DNA from: an uncultured Ventosimonas sp.
Lineage (GTDB): Bacteria > Pseudomonadota > Gammaproteobacteria > Pseudomonadales > Pseudomonadaceae
Assembly: GCA_945283395.1 (NCBI GenBank)
Contig: CALYQH010000047.1
Coordinates: 1 to 8,343 of the forward strand
DNA length: 8,343 nucleotides
Direction: 5' to 3'
Shown piece after piece: positions 1-6,703 of the stretch. Both the position numbers and the translations under genes were made by a program. Position 1 is the first letter of the stretch. Every line of letters begins with the position of its first letter. Below the pieces are notes generated by a model. It saw nothing but the letters and a program-made list of their open reading frames with translations, was not told the DNA's origin and made no database searches.

Positions 1-140
1 CGCTCTTTACTGTCATTTGTTTAATTATTATGTATTCAGGGTTTGCTTTTGTGCTTAAACACGAGCGGGCAGAAGCTTTACAGCCGTATCATACTTTAGA
101 TTCCACCTTAATAAAAGAAACTAAAAATAACGCACGGTGA
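1..140 (+). CDS. tssL: TssL/DotU C-terminal end, T6SS inner-membrane protein (5' end outside the window)
   Basis: An open frame runs from the window edge (first full codon at 3) to a TGA at 138-140, giving the last 45 residues of a protein. It begins with a hydrophobic stretch (LFTVICLIIMYSGFAFVL) followed by a short polar tail rich in charged residues. This is the layout of the single C-terminal transmembrane helix and short periplasmic tail of TssL (DotU), which anchors the T6SS membrane complex with TssM and TssJ. The stop lies 15 bases before the tssM start, as expected for the tssL-tssM pair in one operon. The cytoplasmic hook-shaped domain is not in the window, so the call rests on the membrane segment and on position. 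A different small membrane protein upstream of tssM is possible but unlikely. Confidence 0.72.
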   Translation, partial: LFTVICLIIMYSGFAFVLKHERAEALQPYHTLDSTLIKETKNNAR

Positions 141-155
141 TACAAGGATTTTGTA

Positions 156-3100
156 ATGAAAAGATTTTTTAGAAAATTAGCTGTTTTTTTCAGAAAAAGA
201 TGGGTCTGGACACTTTGTATTGCTATCTTTTTAGCACTACTAGTATGGTTTCTATTTCCTTACTTTGGGTTTGGTGAATCAAAACCCTGGGAATCAACAA
301 CTATTCGTTTAATTAGCCTGTGCATAATTTTTTTGTTATGGGGATTGTTATTGGTCTTTTTAAATTGGCGAACTACAGCCGTAGTAAAAAAGAAAATGAC
401 CTCTGAACAAGTACAGGAAAAACTGATATTAGAAGAAAAGGTCTATGAAGAGCGTCAGGCAGTGACCTCTATATACAAGAAAGCAATGCAATTGCTTAGA
501 AAGTCAAGCATTTATAAAGGCCGTAGTCAGGGCTGGAAAAATGATTTACCTTGGTACTTAATAATAGGCCCTGAATCCAGCGGTAAAACAAGTATCTTAG
601 ATTTTTCTGGGCTTAATTTTCCACTCAATCAAATAGAACAACGTTTAACAAAAAATATTGAAGGAACTCGCAATTGTGAGTGGTATTTTGCAGAGTATGG
701 AATAATAGTTGATACCTCAGGTCGTTATTTTAGCCAAGAAAATACCGAAGTAGATAGTGTTGGATGGTTAACATTATTAAATTTATTAAAACATCGTAAA
801 AGAAGTAGGCCACTGAATGGTGTGCTTGTTAATATTCCCATTGATGATCTATTGACTCAAGATGAAATTGCTTTGGAACAATTAGCACGTCGTACCAGAA
901 TAAGGTTGAGTGAAATTCATCAAAAATTAGGTACTGAGTGTCCAGTTTATATCTTATTTAGTAAGGCTGATCACATTGTTGGCTTCAATGAGTTTTTTGA
1001 TAATTTATCCCAAGAAGAAAGTAACCAAGTATTAGGAGTCACCTTTACAAAGGATCAGAAAGTTATTTCGGCAGACATTACTCGTTTTGAATTTGAAAGA
1101 TTATTGGAGCGTTTAAATAAACAAGTAGTAAATAATTTACATTATGAACGTGACATTCAACGTCGAGGCAAGATATTAGATTTTCCTTATCAATTTAATT
1201 TGTTAGCCGACCAGCTTTGTTTATTTATAGAGTTAGCTATTGCTGGTAATAGATATCAAGATGCTAGCCATTTACGCGGCTTTTATTTTATGAGTACACC
1301 TCATATAACAGAGCATTTAGATCAAAGCACTATTAATATAGGTAGAAATTTAGGGCTTTCTAGTAAAGCCTTGCCTGTTTATAGAGAAGGGAAGCCCCGC
1401 TTTATCTATCAATTATTCACTTCTGTTATTTTCCCTGAATCTGAGTTAGCAACTTTAGATGAAGCAGAGAAAAGCCGAATTAGCCGGTATCAGAGAAGTC
1501 TATATATAGGGGCTGTAATTATATTGGCTGGCGTAGGTTTATTATGGGGATATAGTTTTTCTACTAATAATGATTATTTAAAACAAACAGGAGAATTGGG
1601 CGAATCTCTGATCAAACAGCAAAAAGATCTTATTCCACAAGGAGATTTAGCTCAGTTACAAACAGTACTTAATACTGGTTATAATGCTGTTAATGTATTT
1701 CCTAGCGATAATAAATTAGCTGTATTGGATCAACTTGGGTTGTATCAAGGTAAAGAAGTTACTCCTACAGTACGAAAAACTTATCATAAAGAATTATTAG
1801 TTCAAATGTTGCCTGCTGTAGCTAAGCAGCTAGAAGATCAGATAAGAGCAAATTTTGGTAATAGGGATAATTTATTGACTAACTTACGAGCATATTTAAT
1901 GCTTAATTATGTAAATTATCGCGATAAAAATTATCTATCTACTGTAATGACTGATAATTGGGCAAATATCTATCCAGCTAATACTGCTGTACAAAATGAT
2001 TTAAAAGATCATTTTGATAGATTATTAGCGCTTGATTTTATTTATCCGTTAAATGATGATTTAGTTGCTCAAGCTAGACGTATTTTAAGTAATGAACCTA
2101 TTGCTAATCTAGTATATAGAGCTATGAAAGAGCAGGCTAAAGTACTACCGCCTTATACATTATCTGACCATTTAGGTTCACAAGGTTATTTAATAACAGG
2201 GGCGAATTCTCAAATTCCTGGTTTCTTTACTAAACAAGGTTATCAACAATATTTCTTGTTAAATGGTACAAAATTTATTACTAAAACCTTGAAGGATAAT
2301 TGGGTATTAGGTAATGCTAATACGTTATCACCTGCTGAGTTACAAAAATTAATGGCGCAAATTGAGCAACTTTACTTCATAGATTACACAGATCAGTGGA
2401 GTACTGTCATCAATAAATTACGTATTAATAATGTCACAAGTTTTGCAGAAAGTGATACGCAGTTAGCAGGTTTAACAGCAGCAAATAGTCCTTTCTTATT
2501 ACTATTAGGTGAAATCAAAGAACATACTAAATTACCAGGTATTATTGTAGAGTCCGATGACGAAGGCAGTACAGTATTACCTAATAATAAAAAAATAAAC
2601 CCCAATTCAAGTGCTAAACAAATAGCTAAAACAGCAGCTAAAAATACGGCAATAGAGGGTGCAAAAGCTGGCATAAAAGGTGCTAAGAAATTGGCTGCAG
2701 CTAGTGTTCCTGAAGCTGGTAAGAAGCGAATGGTTCAAGTATTTACTCCTTATCATAGGTTATTATTAGATGATGGTTCACCAAGTCCCGATTACGTAAA
2801 TGCTGCGCAGTCTCTTAATGAGCTTAATCAAAGAGTAGCTATGTTAGCTAGAGATAGTGCCCCTGAGCAAGCCGCTTTAGTGTGGGCAAAAGACCGTATG
2901 GCAGGACAACAAGACGCGCTTTCATCTGTGCAAAATTCTATTAAGAGGTTACCTTCACCTTTTGATAAATGGTATAGTCAAATAGCAGATGATAATTGGC
3001 AACTTATTTTAGTTAGTTCTTATAATTATATTAATCAAGCTTATAAAGCTAATGTCTATAGTTTTTATACAAACTCTATTAAAGGACGATATCCATTTAA

Positions 3101-3731
3101 TAATCGTACAGATATTGATGTAGCTATGTCTGACTTTACACGTTTCTTTAAAGTTAATGGAGTAATGGATAATTTTTATGAAAATAATTTAAAACCTTTT
3201 GTTTCTATTAATGGTAATTATTATCAGGTCAAAACTATAGATGGTAGAGGTTTACCTATAGCAAGGACAACATTGGCTCAGTTTAGGATATTAAAGGTAC
3301 TACAGGCTGGTTTATTCAGAGAAAATCCAGAACAACCTGCGGTGAGTTTCAAATTAGAGCCCCACTTCTTAGAAGCAACGCTAAGTAGGGTTATATTAAA
3401 GATAGGTAATCAGAAAATGGAGTACCGGCATGGCCCTATTCTTTCTAGTAAGTTTACTTGGCCAGATGAGTCAGCCGACTCTAGTATTGTTTCTGAGAAG
3501 TTTGAGGATTTAACTGGCAATAAAACCTTATATCAAACAGAGCCAGGTGCTTGGTCATTATTTAGATTTATTGACCAGATGGAAATTTCTTATATGTCAG
3601 GAAGAGATGTAATGATCCTTAAGACGCAGGTGGATGGTAAATATGCTAATTATTTACTTTCAACCCAACGTTCACCTAACCCTTTTGATGTAAAACTATA
3701 TAGGGCGTTTGAATTGAGGGATAACCTATAG
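156..3731 (+). CDS. tssM: TssM (IcmF family), T6SS membrane-complex protein
   Basis: This 1191-residue protein is the large inner-membrane component of the T6SS, which with TssL and TssJ forms the trans-envelope channel docking the baseplate. Two transmembrane helices sit near residues 16-38 and 50-70, and a third at about 449-469. Between them is a cytoplasmic NTPase-like domain with a P-loop GPESSGKT (138-145), a DTSG switch motif (186-189) and a G4-like SKAD (269-272). The family motif RGFYF is at 374-378. The remaining roughly 720 residues are periplasmic and carry the IcmF C-terminal region that contacts TssJ. Length is normal for the family. The ATG is preceded by AAGGA (144-148) with 7-base spacing. 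An Ala/Lys-rich low-complexity stretch interrupts the periplasmic part at about 811-857. The gene is followed after 3 bases by the phosphatase. NTP hydrolysis is inferred from the intact P-loop; some TssM proteins work without it. Confidence 0.96.
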   Translation: MKRFFRKLAVFFRKRWVWTLCIAIFLALLVWFLFPYFGFGESKPWESTTIRLISLCIIFLLWGLLLVFLNWRTTAVVKKKMTSEQVQEKLILEEKVYEERQAVTSIYKKAMQLLRKSSIYKGRSQGWKNDLPWYLIIGPESSGKTSILDFSGLNFPLNQIEQRLTKNIEGTRNCEWYFAEYGIIVDTSGRYFSQENTEVDSVGWLTLLNLLKHRKRSRPLNGVLVNIPIDDLLTQDEIALEQLARRTRIRLSEIHQKLGTECPVYILFSKADHIVGFNEFFDNLSQEESNQVLGVTFTKDQKVISADITRFEFERLLERLNKQVVNNLHYERDIQRRGKILDFPYQFNLLADQLCLFIELAIAGNRYQDASHLRGFYFMSTPHITEHLDQSTINIGRNLGLSSKALPVYREGKPRFIYQLFTSVIFPESELATLDEAEKSRISRYQRSLYIGAVIILAGVGLLWGYSFSTNNDYLKQTGELGESLIKQQKDLIPQGDLAQLQTVLNTGYNAVNVFPSDNKLAVLDQLGLYQGKEVTPTVRKTYHKELLVQMLPAVAKQLEDQIRANFGNRDNLLTNLRAYLMLNYVNYRDKNYLSTVMTDNWANIYPANTAVQNDLKDHFDRLLALDFIYPLNDDLVAQARRILSNEPIANLVYRAMKEQAKVLPPYTLSDHLGSQGYLITGANSQIPGFFTKQGYQQYFLLNGTKFITKTLKDNWVLGNANTLSPAELQKLMAQIEQLYFIDYTDQWSTVINKLRINNVTSFAESDTQLAGLTAANSPFLLLLGEIKEHTKLPGIIVESDDEGSTVLPNNKKINPNSSAKQIAKTAAKNTAIEGAKAGIKGAKKLAAASVPEAGKKRMVQVFTPYHRLLLDDGSPSPDYVNAAQSLNELNQRVAMLARDSAPEQAALVWAKDRMAGQQDALSSVQNSIKRLPSPFDKWYSQIADDNWQLILVSSYNYINQAYKANVYSFYTNSIKGRYPFNNRTDIDVAMSDFTRFFKVNGVMDNFYENNLKPFVSINGNYYQVKTIDGRGLPIARTTLAQFRILKVLQAGLFRENPEQPAVSFKLEPHFLEATLSRVILKIGNQKMEYRHGPILSSKFTWPDESADSSIVSEKFEDLTGNKTLYQTEPGAWSLFRFIDQMEISYMSGRDVMILKTQVDGKYANYLLSTQRSPNPFDVKLYRAFELRDNL

Positions 3732-3734
3732 GAT

Positions 3735-4451
3735 ATGATATTAAAAAGTGCTGCAAGGACAGATAGGGGTAAAGTTAGAGAAAAGAATGAAGATGCTTTT
3801 ATTAACGCCCCAGAGCGAAAGCTCTGGGTTGTAGCTGATGGAATGGGCGGTTACGACAATGGCGGTGTTGCCAGTAGAATGGTGGTAGAAGCATTATTTG
3901 ACCTAAATTTAGAAGTTGAATTTGAGAAACGTATTTCTCAAGTTACTCAAGCTCTTAGAAGAGTAAATAGGCAACTCACAAAAGAACGAACTATCATTAA
4001 AGGTCAATCGCCTTCTATTATGGGTAGTACCGTGGTTGTGCTGTTAATAGAAGATTATCGGATGGCATGTGTTTGGGCAGGAGATAGTCGTTGCTATTTG
4101 TTTAGAAAAGGTAACATATATCAAGTAACCAAAGACCATGCTGTCTGGCAAGAATTAATGGACAATGAAAAGTTAACTCAACAACAAGCCCAACAGCAAA
4201 AAGGTTGTTTTGCCTTAACTAGAGCAATAGGGGCATTTGATGAGCTAAATCTTAGTGTGGTAGAAATGGAAGTTAAAAAAGGGGATAAATTTTTACTCTG
4301 CTCAGATGGCCTCTATCAATATATCAGCTATGAACAGTTGTATGTGGCATTGATGAAGACATCTCCTAGTTTAGTCATTGAGCAATTATTCGTTGATATA
4401 TTAAGGACAGAAGCTAAAGATAATATTACAGCCGTTATAGTATCATCATGA
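3735..4451 (+). CDS. stp1: PP2C-family Ser/Thr protein phosphatase of the T6SS (Stp1/PppA type)
   Basis: This 238-residue, single-domain cytoplasmic PPM/PP2C phosphatase should remove phosphates placed by the kinase encoded next to it, setting T6SS activity. The metal-binding and catalytic motifs are in order: R8 and NED (18-20), VADGMGG with D35, GST (97-99), WAGDSR (114-119), LTRAIG (161-166), CSDG (189-192) and the terminal DNI (229-231). All key Asp residues are present, so the enzyme should be active with Mn or Mg. The start follows the tssM stop by 3 bases. The only purine-rich stretch at a usable distance is GAGGG (3716-3720), 14 bases away, so translation probably depends on coupling to tssM. 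The position after icmF matches stp1 of Pseudomonas HSI-II; PppA of HSI-I is the equivalent. Membership of the PP2C family is certain; the substrate is inferred. Confidence 0.95.
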   Translation: MILKSAARTDRGKVREKNEDAFINAPERKLWVVADGMGGYDNGGVASRMVVEALFDLNLEVEFEKRISQVTQALRRVNRQLTKERTIIKGQSPSIMGSTVVVLLIEDYRMACVWAGDSRCYLFRKGNIYQVTKDHAVWQELMDNEKLTQQQAQQQKGCFALTRAIGAFDELNLSVVEMEVKKGDKFLLCSDGLYQYISYEQLYVALMKTSPSLVIEQLFVDILRTEAKDNITAVIVSS

Positions 4452-5503
4452 CAGATAATAAAGATTCGATAAGTAAAATTGCAAAAAGCAGATTATCTCT
4501 GCAACAAATTTTAGATAAAAATGAAACCAAAAGTGGAGACATAAAAAAACTTTTATTACCTAAGGTTGAAGGTAATGTTGAAGTGTTACCTAAGGGAAAT
4601 GCAGCCAAACAGATTATAGATGAAACAACAGTTAGTAAAAATGATAAAGCTATTCCTGATATAATTGCAGGTCGATATAAAATAGAGCGTATTCTTGGCG
4701 TAGGTGGAATGGCTATTGTATATAAAGCTTATGATAATTTGGCAGCGCATTTTAAACATCCTTTTCCTTATGTTGCTTTAAAAATGTTTAAGGAAGAATT
4801 TGCAGGTTATACTGATGCTAGTTACTTACTTTTTAGTGAGTATGCTTTATTACAAGCACTAAATCATCCTCATATTATAAAGACCTATCAATTTGATATG
4901 GATAAAGAGTATAAACGTGTTTTTATGACATTAGAGCTTCTTAAAGGATCAACTTTAGATCAATGGTTAATGGAGAACCCGTTAGGAGGAGACTTTAAAA
5001 AAATAAAGCCAATGCTTATAGAGCTTATTGACACCATTTCTTATAGTCACCAACACCATATCATACATGGTGATCTTAAACCTAGTAATATCATGTTAAC
5101 ACAAGCTGGTTGTATCTTATTTGATTATGGCTTAGGTCAAGCAGTGATAGGTGAACTTACTTCCTTACCTAAAATATCACGTAAACGCTTTAATGCATGG
5201 ACTCCAAAATACGCTGCACCTGAGCTTCTAGAGGATATTGATTTGACTATGAAAACAGATGTATTTGCTGTTTGTTGTATAATTTATGAATTATTAACTG
5301 GAAAAAATCCTTATTACATAGATAAAAAAACTAAATATTCCTTAAAACCAATAAAACCTGTTAGTTTACCTAAAAAAGTTTGGCGTGCTTTGGCTTGTGG
5401 TTTATCTGTAAATCCTGAACAAAGAACTATTTCAGCTGAAGAAATTAAAGAAGCATTGCAAGTTAAATCTTTTAGTTTTTTTAGATTGGCTAAATTACGC
5501 TAG
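4448..5503 (+). CDS. stk1: Soluble T6SS-associated Ser/Thr protein kinase (Stk1/PpkA type)
   Basis: This is a 351-residue Hanks-type kinase. A polar, Lys-rich N-terminal region of about 70 residues precedes the kinase domain. The domain has a Gly-loop GVGGMAIV (84-91), ATP-anchoring Lys112 in VALK, a likely helix-C Glu131, catalytic loop HGDLKPSN (207-214, Asp209), DYG (226-228) in place of DFG, APE (257-259), the F-helix Asp271, and the late-lobe Arg326. The usual HRD arginine is Gly208, so it is a non-RD kinase. No transmembrane helix or periplasmic sensor domain is visible, unlike the long PpkA of HSI-I, which fits Stk1 of HSI-II. The ATG overlaps the phosphatase stop (ATGA, 4448-4451) and has no clear Shine-Dalgarno, which implies translational coupling. 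The likely role is threonine phosphorylation of a T6SS regulator such as an FHA protein; that target is inferred from the family. Confidence 0.94.
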   Translation: MTDNKDSISKIAKSRLSLQQILDKNETKSGDIKKLLLPKVEGNVEVLPKGNAAKQIIDETTVSKNDKAIPDIIAGRYKIERILGVGGMAIVYKAYDNLAAHFKHPFPYVALKMFKEEFAGYTDASYLLFSEYALLQALNHPHIIKTYQFDMDKEYKRVFMTLELLKGSTLDQWLMENPLGGDFKKIKPMLIELIDTISYSHQHHIIHGDLKPSNIMLTQAGCILFDYGLGQAVIGELTSLPKISRKRFNAWTPKYAAPELLEDIDLTMKTDVFAVCCIIYELLTGKNPYYIDKKTKYSLKPIKPVSLPKKVWRALACGLSVNPEQRTISAEEIKEALQVKSFSFFRLAKLR

Positions 5504-5505
5504 AT

Positions 5506-5525
5506 AACTGAGTTACAGTTTTATT
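5506..5525 (+). terminator. Possible weak terminator after the T6SS operon
   Basis: AACTG (5506-5510) and CAGTT (5516-5520) can form a 5-bp stem with a 5-base loop, followed by a short T-rich run (TTATT). It starts 3 bases after the kinase stop. The stem is short and AT-rich, so termination would be inefficient at best, and read-through into hcp remains possible. Confidence 0.22.
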
Positions 5526-5583
5526 ATAACTATTTGAGTAAAGTTACTTATGTTTTTATCTTATTATTGTAGCTCTTTATTAA

Positions 5584-5631
5584 TTGTGCAATAGCTTGAA
5601 AAAGTTGTGCAATATTTTGCGCAATATTGTG
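5584..5631 (+). promoter_or_regulatory. Three TTGYGCAATA repeats, candidate enhancer (activator-binding) sites for hcp
   Basis: The 10-mer TTGTGCAATA occurs at 5584-5593 and 5605-5614, and TTGCGCAATA at 5617-5626. The core TTGYGCAA is a perfect or near-perfect 8-bp dyad. Start-to-start spacings are 21 and 12 bases, near two and one helical turns. A partial fourth TTGTG follows at 5627-5631. The array lies about 105-145 bases upstream of the -24 element of the hcp promoter, the usual distance for enhancer sites bound by sigma-54 activators. In HSI-II-like and Vibrio T6SS clusters the cognate activator is Sfa2/VasH. Which protein binds here is inferred. Confidence 0.6.
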
Positions 5632-5698
5632 GGTCAATTTATAATTTAGTGACTATTAACAGTATAATAAACTTTTATTTATAATATATATTATTAAT

Positions 5699-5711
5699 TA
5701 TCAATAGGTTA
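5699..5711 (+). promoter_or_regulatory. IHF-type binding site between enhancer repeats and the sigma-54 promoter
   Basis: TATCAATAGGTTA matches the IHF consensus WATCAANNNNTTR at every fixed position. A run of A/T, including the 12-bp palindrome TAATATATATTA (5682-5693), lies just upstream, as often seen at IHF sites. Its place between the repeats and the -24/-12 element is where IHF bends DNA to bring an activator to sigma-54 polymerase. The consensus is loose and the region is very AT-rich, so chance matches are possible. Confidence 0.5.
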
Positions 5712-5727
5712 TTTAAATTTTTTATTG

Positions 5728-5744
5728 TTGGCATAAGCTTTGCT
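5728..5744 (+). promoter_or_regulatory. Sigma-54 (-24/-12) promoter of hcp
   Basis: The sequence T-TGGCATA-AGCT-TTGCT fits the sigma-54 consensus YTGGCACG-N4-TTGCW. The invariant GG is at 5730-5731 and GC at 5742-5743, exactly 12 bases apart. The only departures are two bases of the less conserved ACG part. Transcription would start near 5755, leaving a leader of about 60 bases before the hcp ATG. T6SS clusters of this type encode a sigma-54 activator, and hcp genes are known targets of such regulation in Vibrio and Pseudomonas. Confidence 0.8.
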
Positions 5745-5815
5745 ATTAAATAACTGTAAATATAATAAACGATTATTTCTAAATTAAACAAAACTAACTA
5801 AAGGAGCATTATATT

Positions 5816-6334
5816 ATGCCTACTCCCGGCTATTTAACTATCGAAGGCGAAAGACAAGGTCTTATAACAGCAGGTACTTTTACTTCTGAATCTGTTGGTA
5901 ATATCTATCAAGAAGGTCATGAAGATCAAATTTTAGTACAAGCTTACCAACATGAATTAATTATTCCTCGCGATCCTCAATCAGGTCAACCAAGTGGGCA
6001 ACGTGTACATAAGCCATTTCAAATTACCAAAGTAGTTGATAAAGCGTCACCTCTTATTATGCAAGCTTTATCAAGTGGTGAAAAAATGACTAAGTGTGAG
6101 CTTAAACTCTATAGAACATCTGCTGAAGGTAAACAAGAGCATTATTATACCATCACTTTAGAAGATGCTATTATTGTTGATGCTAAATCTTATATGTATA
6201 ACTGCCAAGATCCAGCTATGTCACATTTTACGCATTTAGAAGATATTTATTTTAGCTATCGTAAGATTACATGGACACACGAAGTATCCGGTACTTCAGG
6301 TTCTGATGACTGGAGAACTCCTGTATCAGCCTAA
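5816..6334 (+). CDS. hcp: Hcp (TssD), T6SS inner-tube protein
   Basis: This 172-residue protein assembles into hexameric rings that stack as the tube inside the T6SS sheath. The tube is propelled out with the VgrG tip and can carry small effectors in its lumen. The N-terminus (MPTPGYLTIEGERQG), the central HEDQILVQAYQHE and IPRDPQSGQPSGQR segments, and the C-terminal EVSGTSGSDDW are characteristic of the HcpA/B/C type used by the Pseudomonas H2-T6SS, and the length is the same. There is no signal peptide and no C-terminal effector extension. A strong Shine-Dalgarno AAGGAG (5801-5806) lies 9 bases before the ATG, in contrast to the weak sites of the preceding operon, as expected for a protein needed in bulk. 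The gene is bracketed by a sigma-54 promoter upstream and an intrinsic terminator downstream, so it can form its own transcription unit. Confidence 0.97.
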   Translation: MPTPGYLTIEGERQGLITAGTFTSESVGNIYQEGHEDQILVQAYQHELIIPRDPQSGQPSGQRVHKPFQITKVVDKASPLIMQALSSGEKMTKCELKLYRTSAEGKQEHYYTITLEDAIIVDAKSYMYNCQDPAMSHFTHLEDIYFSYRKITWTHEVSGTSGSDDWRTPVSA

Positions 6335-6350
6335 TTTTGAGTTAAGAATT

Positions 6351-6386
6351 AAGGTATGTCTCACAAGGCATACCTTTAGTTTATTA
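6351..6386 (+). terminator. Rho-independent terminator of hcp
   Basis: AAGGTATGTC (6351-6360) pairs with GGCATACCTT (6367-6376) over 10 positions, with one T-G wobble, around a 6-base loop TCACAA. A T-rich tail (TTAGTTTATTA) follows. It begins 17 bases after the hcp stop. The T-tract is broken by A and G, so efficiency is uncertain, but the stem is clearly stronger than anything nearby. Confidence 0.78.
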
Positions 6387-6703
6387 ATTAATAACCTAAT
6401 CAATGCCCACCAATTATATAAGCTGTAAAAATTTAGTTTAATTACAAATAAATTGGTCATAAAAAAACTAGCATACCTACTAAACTATTACCGCAAGCAG
6501 TATAACAAAGTTAAACCAGCTTACTTTAGCTATTTTCTAATTGTTATATATTAATTTACAAGCCCTGTCCCTAGAAGAAATTAAATATCCTTAGTTTTAA
6601 GCAATCAGTTGCTTTAATATCTAAGCTCAACTATCAGATGCTATGAGTAATCCAGCCACAACTAAAGAAATCTAGTACGACTCACTCATAGTCAAACCAA
6701 CAT
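6387..6703. other. Gene-free convergent spacer with small inverted repeats
   Basis: No credible gene is seen between the hcp terminator and the convergent Sel1-repeat gene. Two dyads stand out. AAGCAA/TTGCTT (6599-6604 and 6609-6614) has a 4-base loop and is flanked by CTTAG (6590-6594) and CTAAG (6621-6625), so it could form a longer interrupted hairpin. CTATGAGT (6641-6648) and ACTCATAG (6684-6691) form a perfect 8-bp inverted repeat with a 35-base spacer. Neither has a proper T-run on the minus strand, so the terminator of the Sel1 gene is not resolved. Confidence 0.4.

Noticed and set aside
2393..2674. Minus-strand open frame of 93 codons inside tssM
   Set aside because: It lies wholly antisense to tssM, and its hydrophobic composition is what the complement of the Ala/Lys/Asn-rich stretch would give. 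No ribosome-binding site or family resemblance supports it.
6409..6457. ACCAATT/AATTGGT inverted repeat with a 35-base loop
   Set aside because: It is short and AT-rich with a long loop, expected by chance at this composition. The adjacent A-run would lie before, not after, the stem on the minus strand.
6489..6502. TACCGCAAGCAGTA dyad near an A7 run (6461-6467) as a minus-strand terminator of the Sel1 gene
   Set aside because: The stem is only about 5 bp with a wobble, and the T-run on the minus strand is more than 20 bases away, too far for an intrinsic terminator.
5504..6703. Hidden small effector or immunity gene next to hcp
   Set aside because: No frame of useful length with a start, a ribosome-binding site and a non-random composition was seen in either spacer flanking hcp.
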